Positions 6,545 to 14,694 of a stretch of 29,355 nt of DNA are shown piece after piece. Positions within the stretch are counted from its first letter, which is position 1, and each line of letters begins with the position of its first letter. Position numbers and translations under genes: made by a program. The notes beneath the pieces were generated by a model, which saw only the letters and a list, made by a program, of their open reading frames with translations, searched no databases and was not told where the DNA came from. Origin of the DNA: an uncultured Opitutales bacterium (lineage in GTDB: Bacteria > Verrucomicrobiota > Verrucomicrobiia > Opitutales > Intestinicryptomonadaceae); assembly GCA_900552245.1 (NCBI GenBank), contig URYY01000010.1, positions 1-29,355 on the forward strand. Reading direction: 5' to 3'.

Positions 6545-8086
6545 ATGAATCAGAAAATCGTAGTTTTAGACTTTGGTTCGCAGTACACTCAGGTGATTGC
6601 GCGGCGCATACGCGAGTGCGGGGTTTACTCCGAAATAATTCCATACAATACTAAGGCCTCTAAGATAAAGGCTGAAAACCTCTGCGGGATTATTCTTTCG
6701 GGGGGGCCTGCGAGCGTCCTGCAGCCGAAGTCGCCGAGGCCGGATCCTAAAATCTTTGAATTGGGTGTTCCCGTCTTGGGCATTTGCTACGGTCTGCAGC
6801 TTATGGGCAAGATGCTCGGAGGGGAAGTTGTATCGAGTAAGCAGCGCGAGTACGGGCACGGAAAGCTATCTTTCGATAGTTCCGACAGCGACCTCTTAAA
6901 GGGAATTAAGTCGCCAATGACCGTGTGGAACTCGCATGGCGATAGGCTCGCGAAATTGCCCGAGGGCTTCAAGGCCATAGGCACTACCGAAAATTCAGAA
7001 TACGCTCTGATTGAAAATAAGGCGCGCAAGTTTTACGGAATGCAGTTCCACCCGGAGGTCGTACACACAGTGGGCGGCATAGAGATAATCAAGAATTTCC
7101 TATTCGGAATCTGCGGCTGCAAGGGCGATTGGAATATGTCCGACTACATCGAGCGCTCGGTGGAAAATATCCGAAAGATTGTAGGCAAGGAAAAGGTAAT
7201 ATTGGGCTTAAGCGGTGGCGTTGACTCTTCGGTTGCTGCGGCTCTAATCCACAAAGCTATTGGCGACCAGCTCACATGCGTATTTGTCGATAACGGCCTT
7301 TTGCGAAAGAATGAGAGAAAGGCTGTTGAGGATCTATTTAAGAGAAACTTCAAGATGCGCTTTGTTACGGCAAAGGCGGCTCCGCTATTTTTAAAGAAGC
7401 TAAAGGGTGTTACAGACCCCGAGCGCAAGCGCAAGATTATTGGAAAGACTTTCGTCGAAGTTTTTGATAAGACCGTTAAAAGTATAGGAGATGTAACTTT
7501 CCTTGCTCAGGGTACGCTTTATCCCGACGTAATTGAGAGCGTTTCGATAGACGGCAATCCCGCGTCTTTGATAAAGAGCCACCACAATGTAGGAGGGCTT
7601 CCGAAGAAGATGAATTTGAAGCTGCTTGAGCCACTGCGCGAGCTCTTTAAAGACGAGGTTCGCGCGCTGGGTGCGGAGCTTGGCTTGGCTCACGATGTCT
7701 TGTGGCGCCACCCCTTCCCCGGGCCCGGCTTGGGTGTGAGAGTCGTCGGCGAAATTACAAAAAAGCGCTTGGACGTTTTGCGCGAGGCTGACGCAATCTT
7801 AATTGAGGAGATGAAAAAGAGCGGCTACTACGCAAAGGTATGGCAGTCTTTCGCGGTATTTTTGCCGGTAAAGACCGTTGGCGTAATGGGTGATGAGCGC
7901 ACTTACGACAATGTGATAGCGCTTCGCATAGTTGAATCTCTAGATGCAATGACTGCCGACTGGGCTCACATTCCGCACGACTTGCTCGCAAAGATTTCAA
8001 ACAGAATCATAAACGAGGTAAAGGGCGTAAACAGGGTCTGCCTCGACATTTCCTCAAAGCCGCCGTCCACGATAGAGTGGGAATAG
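6545..8086 (+). CDS. guaA: GMP synthase (glutamine-hydrolysing)
   Basis: GuaA converts XMP to GMP using ATP and the amide nitrogen of glutamine, the last step of guanine nucleotide synthesis. The 513-residue protein is the usual single-chain form. The class I glutamine amidotransferase domain spans about 1-190, with nucleophile C81 (GICYG) and H169/E171 (QFHPEV) completing the triad. The ATP-pyrophosphatase domain follows, with its P-loop at 223-229 (SGGVDSS). The C-terminal dimerisation domain includes RHPFPGPGLGVRVVGEI and ends in the canonical SKPPSTIEWE. No clear Shine-Dalgarno sequence precedes the ATG, and the 13-base gap suggests coupling to the small zinc-ribbon gene. A strong terminator follows. 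Confidence 0.98.
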   Translation: MNQKIVVLDFGSQYTQVIARRIRECGVYSEIIPYNTKASKIKAENLCGIILSGGPASVLQPKSPRPDPKIFELGVPVLGICYGLQLMGKMLGGEVVSSKQREYGHGKLSFDSSDSDLLKGIKSPMTVWNSHGDRLAKLPEGFKAIGTTENSEYALIENKARKFYGMQFHPEVVHTVGGIEIIKNFLFGICGCKGDWNMSDYIERSVENIRKIVGKEKVILGLSGGVDSSVAAALIHKAIGDQLTCVFVDNGLLRKNERKAVEDLFKRNFKMRFVTAKAAPLFLKKLKGVTDPERKRKIIGKTFVEVFDKTVKSIGDVTFLAQGTLYPDVIESVSIDGNPASLIKSHHNVGGLPKKMNLKLLEPLRELFKDEVRALGAELGLAHDVLWRHPFPGPGLGVRVVGEITKKRLDVLREADAILIEEMKKSGYYAKVWQSFAVFLPVKTVGVMGDERTYDNVIALRIVESLDAMTADWAHIPHDLLAKISNRIINEVKGVNRVCLDISSKPPSTIEWE

Positions 8087-8118
8087 GGCGCGCCTTGCAA
8101 GGCAAAGGTAAACTTTTA

Positions 8119-8149
8119 TTGGAGGCTCCGCGGAGCCTCCAATTTTTTT
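8119..8149 (+). terminator. Intrinsic terminator after guaA
   Basis: An 11-bp perfect GC-rich stem, TTGGAGGCTCC (8119-8129) with its complement at 8132-8142, is followed by seven T residues. Between the stop codon and this hairpin lies a second exact 12-bp palindrome, GCCTTGCAAGGC (8092-8103). Confidence 0.92.
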
Positions 8150-8302
8150 ATTTTAGATGCTAGAAATTTCAGACTTAGATTTTTCAAATTTAAAATTTCT
8201 AAATTCCATTTTACTTAGATTGAATTTCTCTTATTTTAGGTAAATACCAAGTGGCTTTTGGCTTGCCTTGCTGCGGCTGCTAAGTAGCTTCAAACTTCGC
8301 GT

Positions 8303-9049
8303 ATGAAAAATTCCTCCCGACCATTGGGCGCGTTTTTAGCCCTTGTATTTATTTCACTTCCTATCTTGGCATTTTTATCGTTTTTTATAGCGCCCGAAAC
8401 GGTATCGAAAAGATATGGCTTTCTCTTTTCAGTACTCGATCTTGTGTTTTACCTCATACTTGTCTTTCTTTCATTCGCACTTGTTGCGTATGTTTTAGTC
8501 TCAATTTTTCGCAAGAGACCCTTTAAATCGGCAAGTTCTATACGCCTTGAGTTTGGCGCCGATTCAAAGCCCGACTTTGCGCTTTTAGAAATTAAAAATT
8601 TAAGCGAGCGCGACGAATACATAGAGTCAGCGGGTTTTGTGGAAGAGTTATGGCACAGGGTAAAAGTTGCGGGCAAAACTCAAAGCCACTTTGTTACACT
8701 TGCCTGCCCAAGCCCGTCTGCAAGTTTGCACAACAATTTCCCGCTTAAAATTTGCGCAAAAGAAAGCGTCCTAATTCGGCTAAACTTTAGGGAGCTTGCA
8801 GCAGACCACAGCCTTTGCGGAATATATTGCGATGTTAAAAAAGATGAAGCCGACTCTCCCAAAGGTGCCTTCTTTAGGTTTGTTAACTCATGCGGCAGCG
8901 ATTTGTATCCGGCGGGCAAAATCAGGATCATCTGCAAAAGTAGGCTCATGAAAAGGTACTCAAAAAAAATTCCTAGCTTCCGGCACATTCTCATCGCATT
9001 TTTGCTATTTGTTGCTTTTTTGGGGCTTTTTATTGCACTCAAAAATTGA
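8303..9049 (+). CDS. Hypothetical membrane protein (248 aa)
   Basis: I do not recognise this protein. Two hydrophobic segments lie near the N-terminus (about residues 8-29 and 42-68). A soluble middle region of about 150 residues looks beta-rich, with several cysteines, and a third helix (about 227-246) ends in ALKN. With three helices the middle part would be cytoplasmic if the N-terminus is out. There is no clear ribosome binding site at the ATG. A TTG at 8324 is an alternative start but also lacks one. Bases 8317-8336 inside its first codons exactly repeat part of the rplQ terminator. It stands alone between the guaA terminator and the gyrB leader. The uninterrupted frame and membrane pattern support a real gene; the function is unknown. 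Confidence 0.6.
   Translation: MKNSSRPLGAFLALVFISLPILAFLSFFIAPETVSKRYGFLFSVLDLVFYLILVFLSFALVAYVLVSIFRKRPFKSASSIRLEFGADSKPDFALLEIKNLSERDEYIESAGFVEELWHRVKVAGKTQSHFVTLACPSPSASLHNNFPLKICAKESVLIRLNFRELAADHSLCGIYCDVKKDEADSPKGAFFRFVNSCGSDLYPAGKIRIICKSRLMKRYSKKIPSFRHILIAFLLFVAFLGLFIALKN
8317..8336 (+). repeat. Copy 2 of an exact 20-bp direct repeat
   Basis: Identical to 6270-6289. Here the repeat codes for part of R-P-L-G-A-F in the unknown membrane protein rather than forming a terminator. Confidence 0.8.
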
Positions 9050-9456
9050 GCGCGATACTCTTGCCTCGCCTTACGCTTTAATTTGTAAATATGCATTGGT
9101 TTTTCTTTATTTGAAACTTCTCTTAATAGATTCCCCGTTTCTTGCCTTGGGACGTATCTTTTAAGAGCTAAAAAGCCTTGGCTATTTTCGTACATACACC
9201 GCTTTGAAAATCGCAATTTTGGCGCTATTTTGAGTTTTTTACTCTCCGATTTTTGCGATGGCGGCGGCTAAAAGAAATCGAAATTTTGCAAGCTTTTTTT
9301 GAGAAATTTTTGCAAAAAAAATTGCGCATTTTTCGTTTAAAATGTTGCAATCAAAATGCGCCTTAATAGTATATAGATAAACGCGTCCCAAAGGGGCGGA
9401 GTCGATTTTTTTGCGGGCGCGTAAAGGATATTTTTTTAGATTTAAAATAAATAAAA
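9050..9456 (+). other. Non-coding region upstream of gyrB
   Basis: These 407 bases hold no convincing gene. They are AT-rich with many T-runs. TTTTGCAA and TTGCAAAA at about 9283-9316 form an 8-bp inverted repeat. A promoter-like TTGCAA (9345-9350) and TATATA (9370-9375) are separated by 19 bases, somewhat long for sigma70. Downstream, ACGCG (9381) and CGCGT (near 9418) can enclose a small CCC/GGG hairpin and a T-run, so the gyrB leader may be structured. gyrB itself has no clear Shine-Dalgarno sequence directly before its ATG. Confidence 0.5.
9345..9375 (+). promoter_or_regulatory. Possible gyrB-gyrA promoter
   Basis: TTGCAA at 9345-9350 and TATATA at 9370-9375 with a 19-base spacer. The -35 box is good; the spacer is suboptimal. 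It would give a leader of about 75 bases. Confidence 0.3.
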
Positions 9457-11952
9457 ATGGCAGACGAAATTAAGAAAAATGATACTTACGATGCCTCCAA
9501 AATCCAAAAGCTAGAAGGCTTGGAGGGCGTTAGAAAACGTCCCGATATGTATATCGGAGACACGCACGAAAGAGGCTTGCACCACTGCGTCTTTGAAATT
9601 GTCGACAATTCTATCGACGAGGCTTTGGCGGGCTACTGCACCACGATTAAAGTGACGGTGCACACCGACGGCTCATGCTCTGTTGAGGATAACGGACGAG
9701 GCATTCCCGTCGATATTCATCCAAAATACAAGATACCGGCTCTTGAGCTTGTCATGACAAACCTGCACGCGGGCGGCAAATTCGGAAAGGGCGCCTATCA
9801 AGTTTCGGGCGGTTTGCACGGTGTCGGCGCAAAGTGCGTAAATGCAGTAAGTATAGAATTTATCGCCGAAGTTCGCAAAAACGGCAATATCTACCGCATG
9901 GAATTTTGTAGAGGCAAGACCACTCGCAAGATGGAAATCGTGGGCACTACAAAGACTACGGGAACAAAAATCACCTTCTTGCCCGACCCTGAAATATTCC
10001 AAGAGACTCGCGAATTTAAGCACGAAATTTTGGCAAAGCGCCTGCGCGAGCTCGCCTTCTTAAATCCCGGCGTGCGCATAATTCTAATAGACGAGCGCAC
10101 GAACAAAGAGGACGAATACTGCTTTAAAAACGGCATATCCGAGTATGTCGAATTTTTAAATAAGGCAAAGAATGTCGTAAACCCGAAGGTCATAGCATTC
10201 TCGGGCGAGGCTCCCGATACTTCAAACGGAAAGATCGTAGTCGATATAGCACTTCAGTACAACGATTCCTACTCAGACCAAATTTACGCCTATGCAAATT
10301 CAATATTTAACGTTGAGGGCGGAACGCACCTAAGCGGATTTAGGACGGCGCTCACACGCGTTATAAATAATTACGCAAAGGCAAACGGCCTTATAAACGA
10401 AAAGAAAGACAAGAATATGTCTATTTCCGGCGACGACGTCCGAGAGGGCTTGACCGCCGTTATATCCGTAAAAGTCCCGGAGCCGCGCTTTGAGGGGCAG
10501 ACAAAGACAAAGCTTTCAAATTCGGAAGTTGACGGCATAGTCCAAAAAATAGTGGGCGAGAACTTGAAGTATTACTTTGAGACAAATCCGCAAATCGCAA
10601 AGAAAATAATAGAAAAAACGCTGAATGCGGCTCGTGCGCGCGAGGCTGCAAGAAAGGCTCGCGAGACAGTCCGCAAAACCGCGATTAGCGGCGGAGGCCT
10701 TCCGGGCAAACTCGCCGACTGCTCAGAGAAAGATCCGTCTTTGTGTGAGCTTTACCTGGTGGAGGGCAACTCTGCAGGCGGTTCTGCAAAGCAGGGCAGA
10801 GACAGGCGCTATCAGGCGATTTTGCCCTTGCGCGGAAAGGTAATAAATTCCGAAAAGGCGAGGCTCGACAAGGTCTTGAGCAATCAGGAAATCCAGACCA
10901 TTATAACCGCTTGCGGCACGGGCATAGGCGATAATGGCGACGGGGCGTTTGACATCACAAAGGCGCGCTACCACAAAATCGTGATAATGACCGATGCCGA
11001 TGTTGACGGTTCGCACATAAGAACTTTGCTTTTAACCTTCTTCTTTAGGCAGATGCGCGGGCTAATTGAAAACGGCTATATATACATAGCGCAGCCGCCA
11101 CTTTACCGCATCACAAGAAGGCGCAGCGAGCGCTACGTTATGAACGACGCAGAGATGAATAAGATTCTAATAGAGCTTGGCTCAGAGAATTTGACATTAG
11201 TGCGCCTCTCGGATGGAGCGGAGTTTAGCTCTTCAAAAGTCGATAAAATCGTCGAGCTTCTATCCAAGCTTGAGACTCTTAGCAAGGGTGTGACCCGCTA
11301 TGGTTGCGACTTTATAAAATACGTAAATTCCGCAAATGAAAGCGGGAAGCTCCCGACCTACATTGCGCGAATCCGCACGGGCAATAAGGAGGAGTTCCGC
11401 TTCCTCTACGACGACGAGGAGCGCTCAAAGTTTTTTGTTGAGTTTGACAATTCCGAAGACATCTTCAGCGTTGCGACTGTCCGCGAAGTCAAGGACGAAA
11501 ACGGCGTGATGGTTCAGCAGCGCATAGGCGTTTACGAAATTTACGAGGCTCTTCAAATAGAAAAAGTATTGTCGGAACTTGCGAAGCTCGGCCTTGAGCG
11601 CGACTCCTACGCGCCGTCTATAAAGCCCAGATTTAAGCTGATAGAAAAGGGCGGCGACGGCAAGGTGCTGAGCGAATCCGAAATATTTAACGCTCTTGAA
11701 ATGGTTGCAAAAATCCGCGAGCTTGGGCGCAGAGGAATGTCGATTAGCCGCTACAAAGGCTTGGGCGAGATGGAATCCGAACAGTTATACGAGACGACTA
11801 TGGACCCCGAAAAGCGCACGCTTTTGAGAGTTTCCATAGAAGATGCCGCAGCCGCCGAAAGCACATTCTCAATGCTTATGGGCGAGGACGTTCCGATACG
11901 CAGGGCCTTCATTGAGGACAACGCCCTCAACACGTCCTACCTCGATATATAA
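9457..11952 (+). CDS. gyrB: DNA gyrase subunit B
   Basis: GyrB is the ATPase subunit of the gyrase that introduces negative supercoils. In the N-terminal GHKL ATPase domain E47 and N51 (FEIVDNSIDEA) match the catalytic E42 and Mg-binding N46 of E. coli; GRGIPV and GGLHGVGAKCVNA are also present. The transducer domain is followed by the TOPRIM domain (LVEGNSAGGSAKQGRDR, then DADVDGSHIRTLL). About 170 residues lie between TOPRIM and the terminal SRYKGLGEM block, the type of insertion known from E. coli GyrB (804 aa) and absent from the short (about 640 aa) form. The 831-residue length agrees. gyrA follows after 18 bases in the same operon. Confidence 0.98.
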   Translation: MADEIKKNDTYDASKIQKLEGLEGVRKRPDMYIGDTHERGLHHCVFEIVDNSIDEALAGYCTTIKVTVHTDGSCSVEDNGRGIPVDIHPKYKIPALELVMTNLHAGGKFGKGAYQVSGGLHGVGAKCVNAVSIEFIAEVRKNGNIYRMEFCRGKTTRKMEIVGTTKTTGTKITFLPDPEIFQETREFKHEILAKRLRELAFLNPGVRIILIDERTNKEDEYCFKNGISEYVEFLNKAKNVVNPKVIAFSGEAPDTSNGKIVVDIALQYNDSYSDQIYAYANSIFNVEGGTHLSGFRTALTRVINNYAKANGLINEKKDKNMSISGDDVREGLTAVISVKVPEPRFEGQTKTKLSNSEVDGIVQKIVGENLKYYFETNPQIAKKIIEKTLNAARAREAARKARETVRKTAISGGGLPGKLADCSEKDPSLCELYLVEGNSAGGSAKQGRDRRYQAILPLRGKVINSEKARLDKVLSNQEIQTIITACGTGIGDNGDGAFDITKARYHKIVIMTDADVDGSHIRTLLLTFFFRQMRGLIENGYIYIAQPPLYRITRRRSERYVMNDAEMNKILIELGSENLTLVRLSDGAEFSSSKVDKIVELLSKLETLSKGVTRYGCDFIKYVNSANESGKLPTYIARIRTGNKEEFRFLYDDEERSKFFVEFDNSEDIFSVATVREVKDENGVMVQQRIGVYEIYEALQIEKVLSELAKLGLERDSYAPSIKPRFKLIEKGGDGKVLSESEIFNALEMVAKIRELGRRGMSISRYKGLGEMESEQLYETTMDPEKRTLLRVSIEDAAAAESTFSMLMGEDVPIRRAFIEDNALNTSYLDI

Positions 11953-11970
11953 TTTAAAGGAGATTTTTAA

Positions 11971-14469
11971 ATGTACGCAGAAAACGAAAAAATACTGCCA
12001 ACGAGCATAACCGACATCATGCAGGGCGCGTATATCGACTACTCGATGTCCGTCATAATTTCCCGCGCCTTGCCCGATGTGCGCGACGGTCTAAAGCCCG
12101 TCCAGCGCAGAATCTTGTACGCTATGTTGCGCGAGGGTTTGGTTCACAATAAAAAGACTGCAAAGTGCGCGGGCGTTGTGGGCGAAGTTTTGAAGAAGTA
12201 CCACCCGCACGGCGATAGCTCCGTGTACGATACTCTCGTGCGCTTGGGGCAGGATTGGGTGATGCGCGATTTGCTCGTAATAAAGCAGGGCAACTTTGGC
12301 TCAATAGACGGCGACCCGCCGGCGGCATACAGGTACACCGAGTGTAAGCTTAGCGCCGAGGCCGAGGAGCTCTTGCGCGACATAGATGAAGACACCGTTG
12401 ACTTCGTTCCAAACTTTGACGAGACCACTGTCGAGCCTTCGGTTTTGCCCGCAGCACTGCCTGAGCTTCTCTTAAACGGTTCCACTGGCATTGCGGTAGG
12501 CATGGCAACAAATATTCCCCCGCACAACTTGGGCGAGCTTATAGACGCAACTTGCGCTATTATCGATAAGCCTTCAATTACGATAGATGAAATCGTAAAG
12601 ATTCTCCCCGGGCCTGATTTCCCAACAGGGGCAACAATTGTCGGAACTTCGGGGATATTAAACTACATGAAGTCCGGCAGGGGCATTGTAAAGACAAGAG
12701 GTGTTGCGCATGTAGAGGAGCTTAAAAACGGCAAGGATCAAGTTGTAATTACCGAGATTCCCTACAATGTAAATCGAGCGGCTCTGGTTCAGAAAATTGC
12801 GGACTTGATAAGCGAGAAAGTAATTACCGAGGTCAGCGATTTGCGCGACGAGTCCGACAAAAATACGCGCATAGTAATAGAGCTAAAGCGCGGAGAGGCT
12901 CCGAGAGTAGTTTTAAATAAGCTCTACAAGCACACCCAGCTTGAGTCCTCATTCGGCGCGATAATGCTTGCGCTCGACAAGAACCGCCCGAAGCAGATGA
13001 ATATAAAGGAAATGCTCGAGTGCTACATAGAGCACCGCCGCGACGTAATATACCGCCGCACGCAGTTTCTTTTGAGAAAGGCTGAGGACAGGGCGCACAT
13101 ACTCGAGGGCTATAAGATTGCGCTAAATAACCTAGACGACTTTGTAAAAATTATACGCGCAAGCAAAAATCGCGACGAGGCGAAAGTCTCATTAATGGCA
13201 AAGTACCCGATTACCGAGCGCCAGGCAAACGCAATCTTGGACTTGCGCCTATATCAGCTAACGGGCTTGGAGCGCGACAAAATCGAGGCGGAATATTTGG
13301 AACTTATGAAGCAGATTCAGGAGTATCGCTCCATTCTCGAAAACGAGCACAAACTCTTGGGCGTAATCAAAAAGGACTTGCTCGATATGCGCGCAAAATA
13401 CGCAACTCCGCGCAAGACGCAGATCGTTCCCGAAGAGGGCGAGTTTAAGATGGAGGACGTGATTGCAAACGAGGGTTGCATAATTACAGTTTCTCACAAT
13501 GGCTTTATAAAGCGCACAAGCGTAAGCGCCTACCGCTCGCAGAAGCGCGGCGGCAAGGGGGTTATCGGCTCCGGTCAGTACGATGAGGATTTTATAGAGC
13601 ACCTCTTTACGGCATCTACACACGACACCATTATGTTCTTTATGAATAACGGCAGAGTCTATGTTCATAAAGTTTACGAGATACCCGAGGGCACGCGCAC
13701 TTCAAAGGGGCGCTCCATTAAGAACGTCCTAGACTTGCAGCCCGACGAGAAAGTAGCGGCAATGATTTGCGTAAAGGATTTGGACGACGACTCCAAGGGG
13801 CTTGTGATGGCCACCAAAAACGGCGTCGTCAAAAAGACCATACTTTCGGATTACAAGAATTGCCGAAAGGGCGGAATTATAGGCATAAAATTGGACGAGG
13901 GCGACGACTTGATTGGAGTTGTGCTTGTAGAGAAAGATTCCGAGATTGTGCTAATTACTTATGCGGGCATGTCGATACGCTTTAGCGAAAACGACTTGCG
14001 CGCACAGGGCAGGGCAACCCGCGGCGTAAGGGGCGTTACGCTTAAAAAGGAAAACGACTGCGTTAAGGCGATAGTTGTTGTCGATAACGATTCAACTTTG
14101 CTAATCGCGGGCGAAATGGGGCAGGGCAAGCGCACCGACTACTCCGAATACAGGCTGCAAAGCAGGGGCGGCTCTGGCGTGATTGCCATCAAGACCCACG
14201 GCGTTGCGGGCGCGCTTTCCGTTCGAGATGACGATGAGATTATGATGTTTACGCAGGGCGGTCAGGCCGTTCGCTCGCCAGTAAAGGGCATAAGGGTGAT
14301 AGGCCGTACGACGCAGGGCGTGCGCCTCATAAATCTCGCGGAGGGCGATAAGCTCGTGGGAATCTCTCGCGTTATAAATACGCGCGACGGAGAAGATGAT
14401 TCTAGTGCTTCTGAAAACGGAGCTTCCGGCGAGTCTCAAAAAGATTCTCCGGAGGGCGGACAAGCCTAA
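11971..14469 (+). CDS. gyrA: DNA gyrase subunit A
   Basis: GyrA cuts and re-joins DNA and wraps it for supercoiling. Catalytic Y122 (AAYRYTE) has the same number as in E. coli, and so does the quinolone-resistance region, with S83 and D87 both in the susceptible form (HPHGDSSVYD). The GyrA box that defines gyrase against topoisomerase IV is present as QKRGGKG in the C-terminal beta-pinwheel (about residues 500-810). The protein ends in a disordered acidic Ser/Gly/Glu tail of about 25 residues. AAAGGAG eight bases upstream of the ATG fixes the start. A strong terminator lies about 55 bases after the stop. Confidence 0.98.
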   Translation: MYAENEKILPTSITDIMQGAYIDYSMSVIISRALPDVRDGLKPVQRRILYAMLREGLVHNKKTAKCAGVVGEVLKKYHPHGDSSVYDTLVRLGQDWVMRDLLVIKQGNFGSIDGDPPAAYRYTECKLSAEAEELLRDIDEDTVDFVPNFDETTVEPSVLPAALPELLLNGSTGIAVGMATNIPPHNLGELIDATCAIIDKPSITIDEIVKILPGPDFPTGATIVGTSGILNYMKSGRGIVKTRGVAHVEELKNGKDQVVITEIPYNVNRAALVQKIADLISEKVITEVSDLRDESDKNTRIVIELKRGEAPRVVLNKLYKHTQLESSFGAIMLALDKNRPKQMNIKEMLECYIEHRRDVIYRRTQFLLRKAEDRAHILEGYKIALNNLDDFVKIIRASKNRDEAKVSLMAKYPITERQANAILDLRLYQLTGLERDKIEAEYLELMKQIQEYRSILENEHKLLGVIKKDLLDMRAKYATPRKTQIVPEEGEFKMEDVIANEGCIITVSHNGFIKRTSVSAYRSQKRGGKGVIGSGQYDEDFIEHLFTASTHDTIMFFMNNGRVYVHKVYEIPEGTRTSKGRSIKNVLDLQPDEKVAAMICVKDLDDDSKGLVMATKNGVVKKTILSDYKNCRKGGIIGIKLDEGDDLIGVVLVEKDSEIVLITYAGMSIRFSENDLRAQGRATRGVRGVTLKKENDCVKAIVVVDNDSTLLIAGEMGQGKRTDYSEYRLQSRGGSGVIAIKTHGVAGALSVRDDDEIMMFTQGGQAVRSPVKGIRVIGRTTQGVRLINLAEGDKLVGISRVINTRDGEDDSSASENGASGESQKDSPEGGQA

Positions 14470-14523
14470 AGTTTCCGCGGGATTTTCTTTGAATTAGAAA
14501 AGCAGAAATTTTTATAAACGCAG

Positions 14524-14553
14524 AGAGGCGGCCTAAAAAGCCGCCTCTTTTTT
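14524..14553 (+). terminator. Intrinsic terminator after gyrA
   Basis: AGAGGCGGC (14524-14532) pairs perfectly with GCCGCCTCT (14540-14548) around a 7-base loop, running directly into a T-run to 14553. It closes the gyrB-gyrA operon. Confidence 0.93.
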
Positions 14554-14606
14554 GGCAAAAAAATCAACAAAAATTATCTACAAGGGGCATAAAGGAGTGT
14601 ATTAGA

Positions 14607-14690
14607 ATGTATTATACATCTCCGTATAATAGTAAAATTTTTAATTTTTGCGAATTTTGTAACTTTATACCCTGTAACTTACTTAGCTGA
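14607..14690 (+). CDS. Possible 27-residue peptide with CxxC (tentative)
   Basis: An ATG at 14607 sits nine bases after a full AAAGGAG (14591-14597), among the best ribosome binding sites in the window. The 27-codon frame encodes a Phe/Asn/Cys-rich peptide with F-C-E-F-C and a third cysteine. It ends four bases before the stop of the leftward nuclease gene. Codons 2-9 coincide with an 8-bp inverted repeat. No promoter was found and the peptide is unrecognised. It could be a small protein, a leader peptide or a gene remnant. Confidence 0.25.
   Translation: MYYTSPYNSKIFNFCEFCNFIPCNLLS
14610..14631. repeat. 8-bp inverted repeat between gyrA and the nuclease gene
   Basis: TATTATAC (14610-14617) and GTATAATA (14624-14631) are perfect complements around a 6-base loop. 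The length and symmetry would suit a repressor operator or a small RNA hairpin. It overlaps the possible 27-codon ORF. Confidence 0.4.
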
Positions 14691-14694
14691 TTAA

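Noticed and set aside
14573..14581. TTATCTACA, similar to a DnaA box, near gyrA
   Set aside because: It is one mismatch from the consensus and stands alone. No cluster of boxes, dnaA or AT-rich unwinding array accompanies it, so no origin is claimed.
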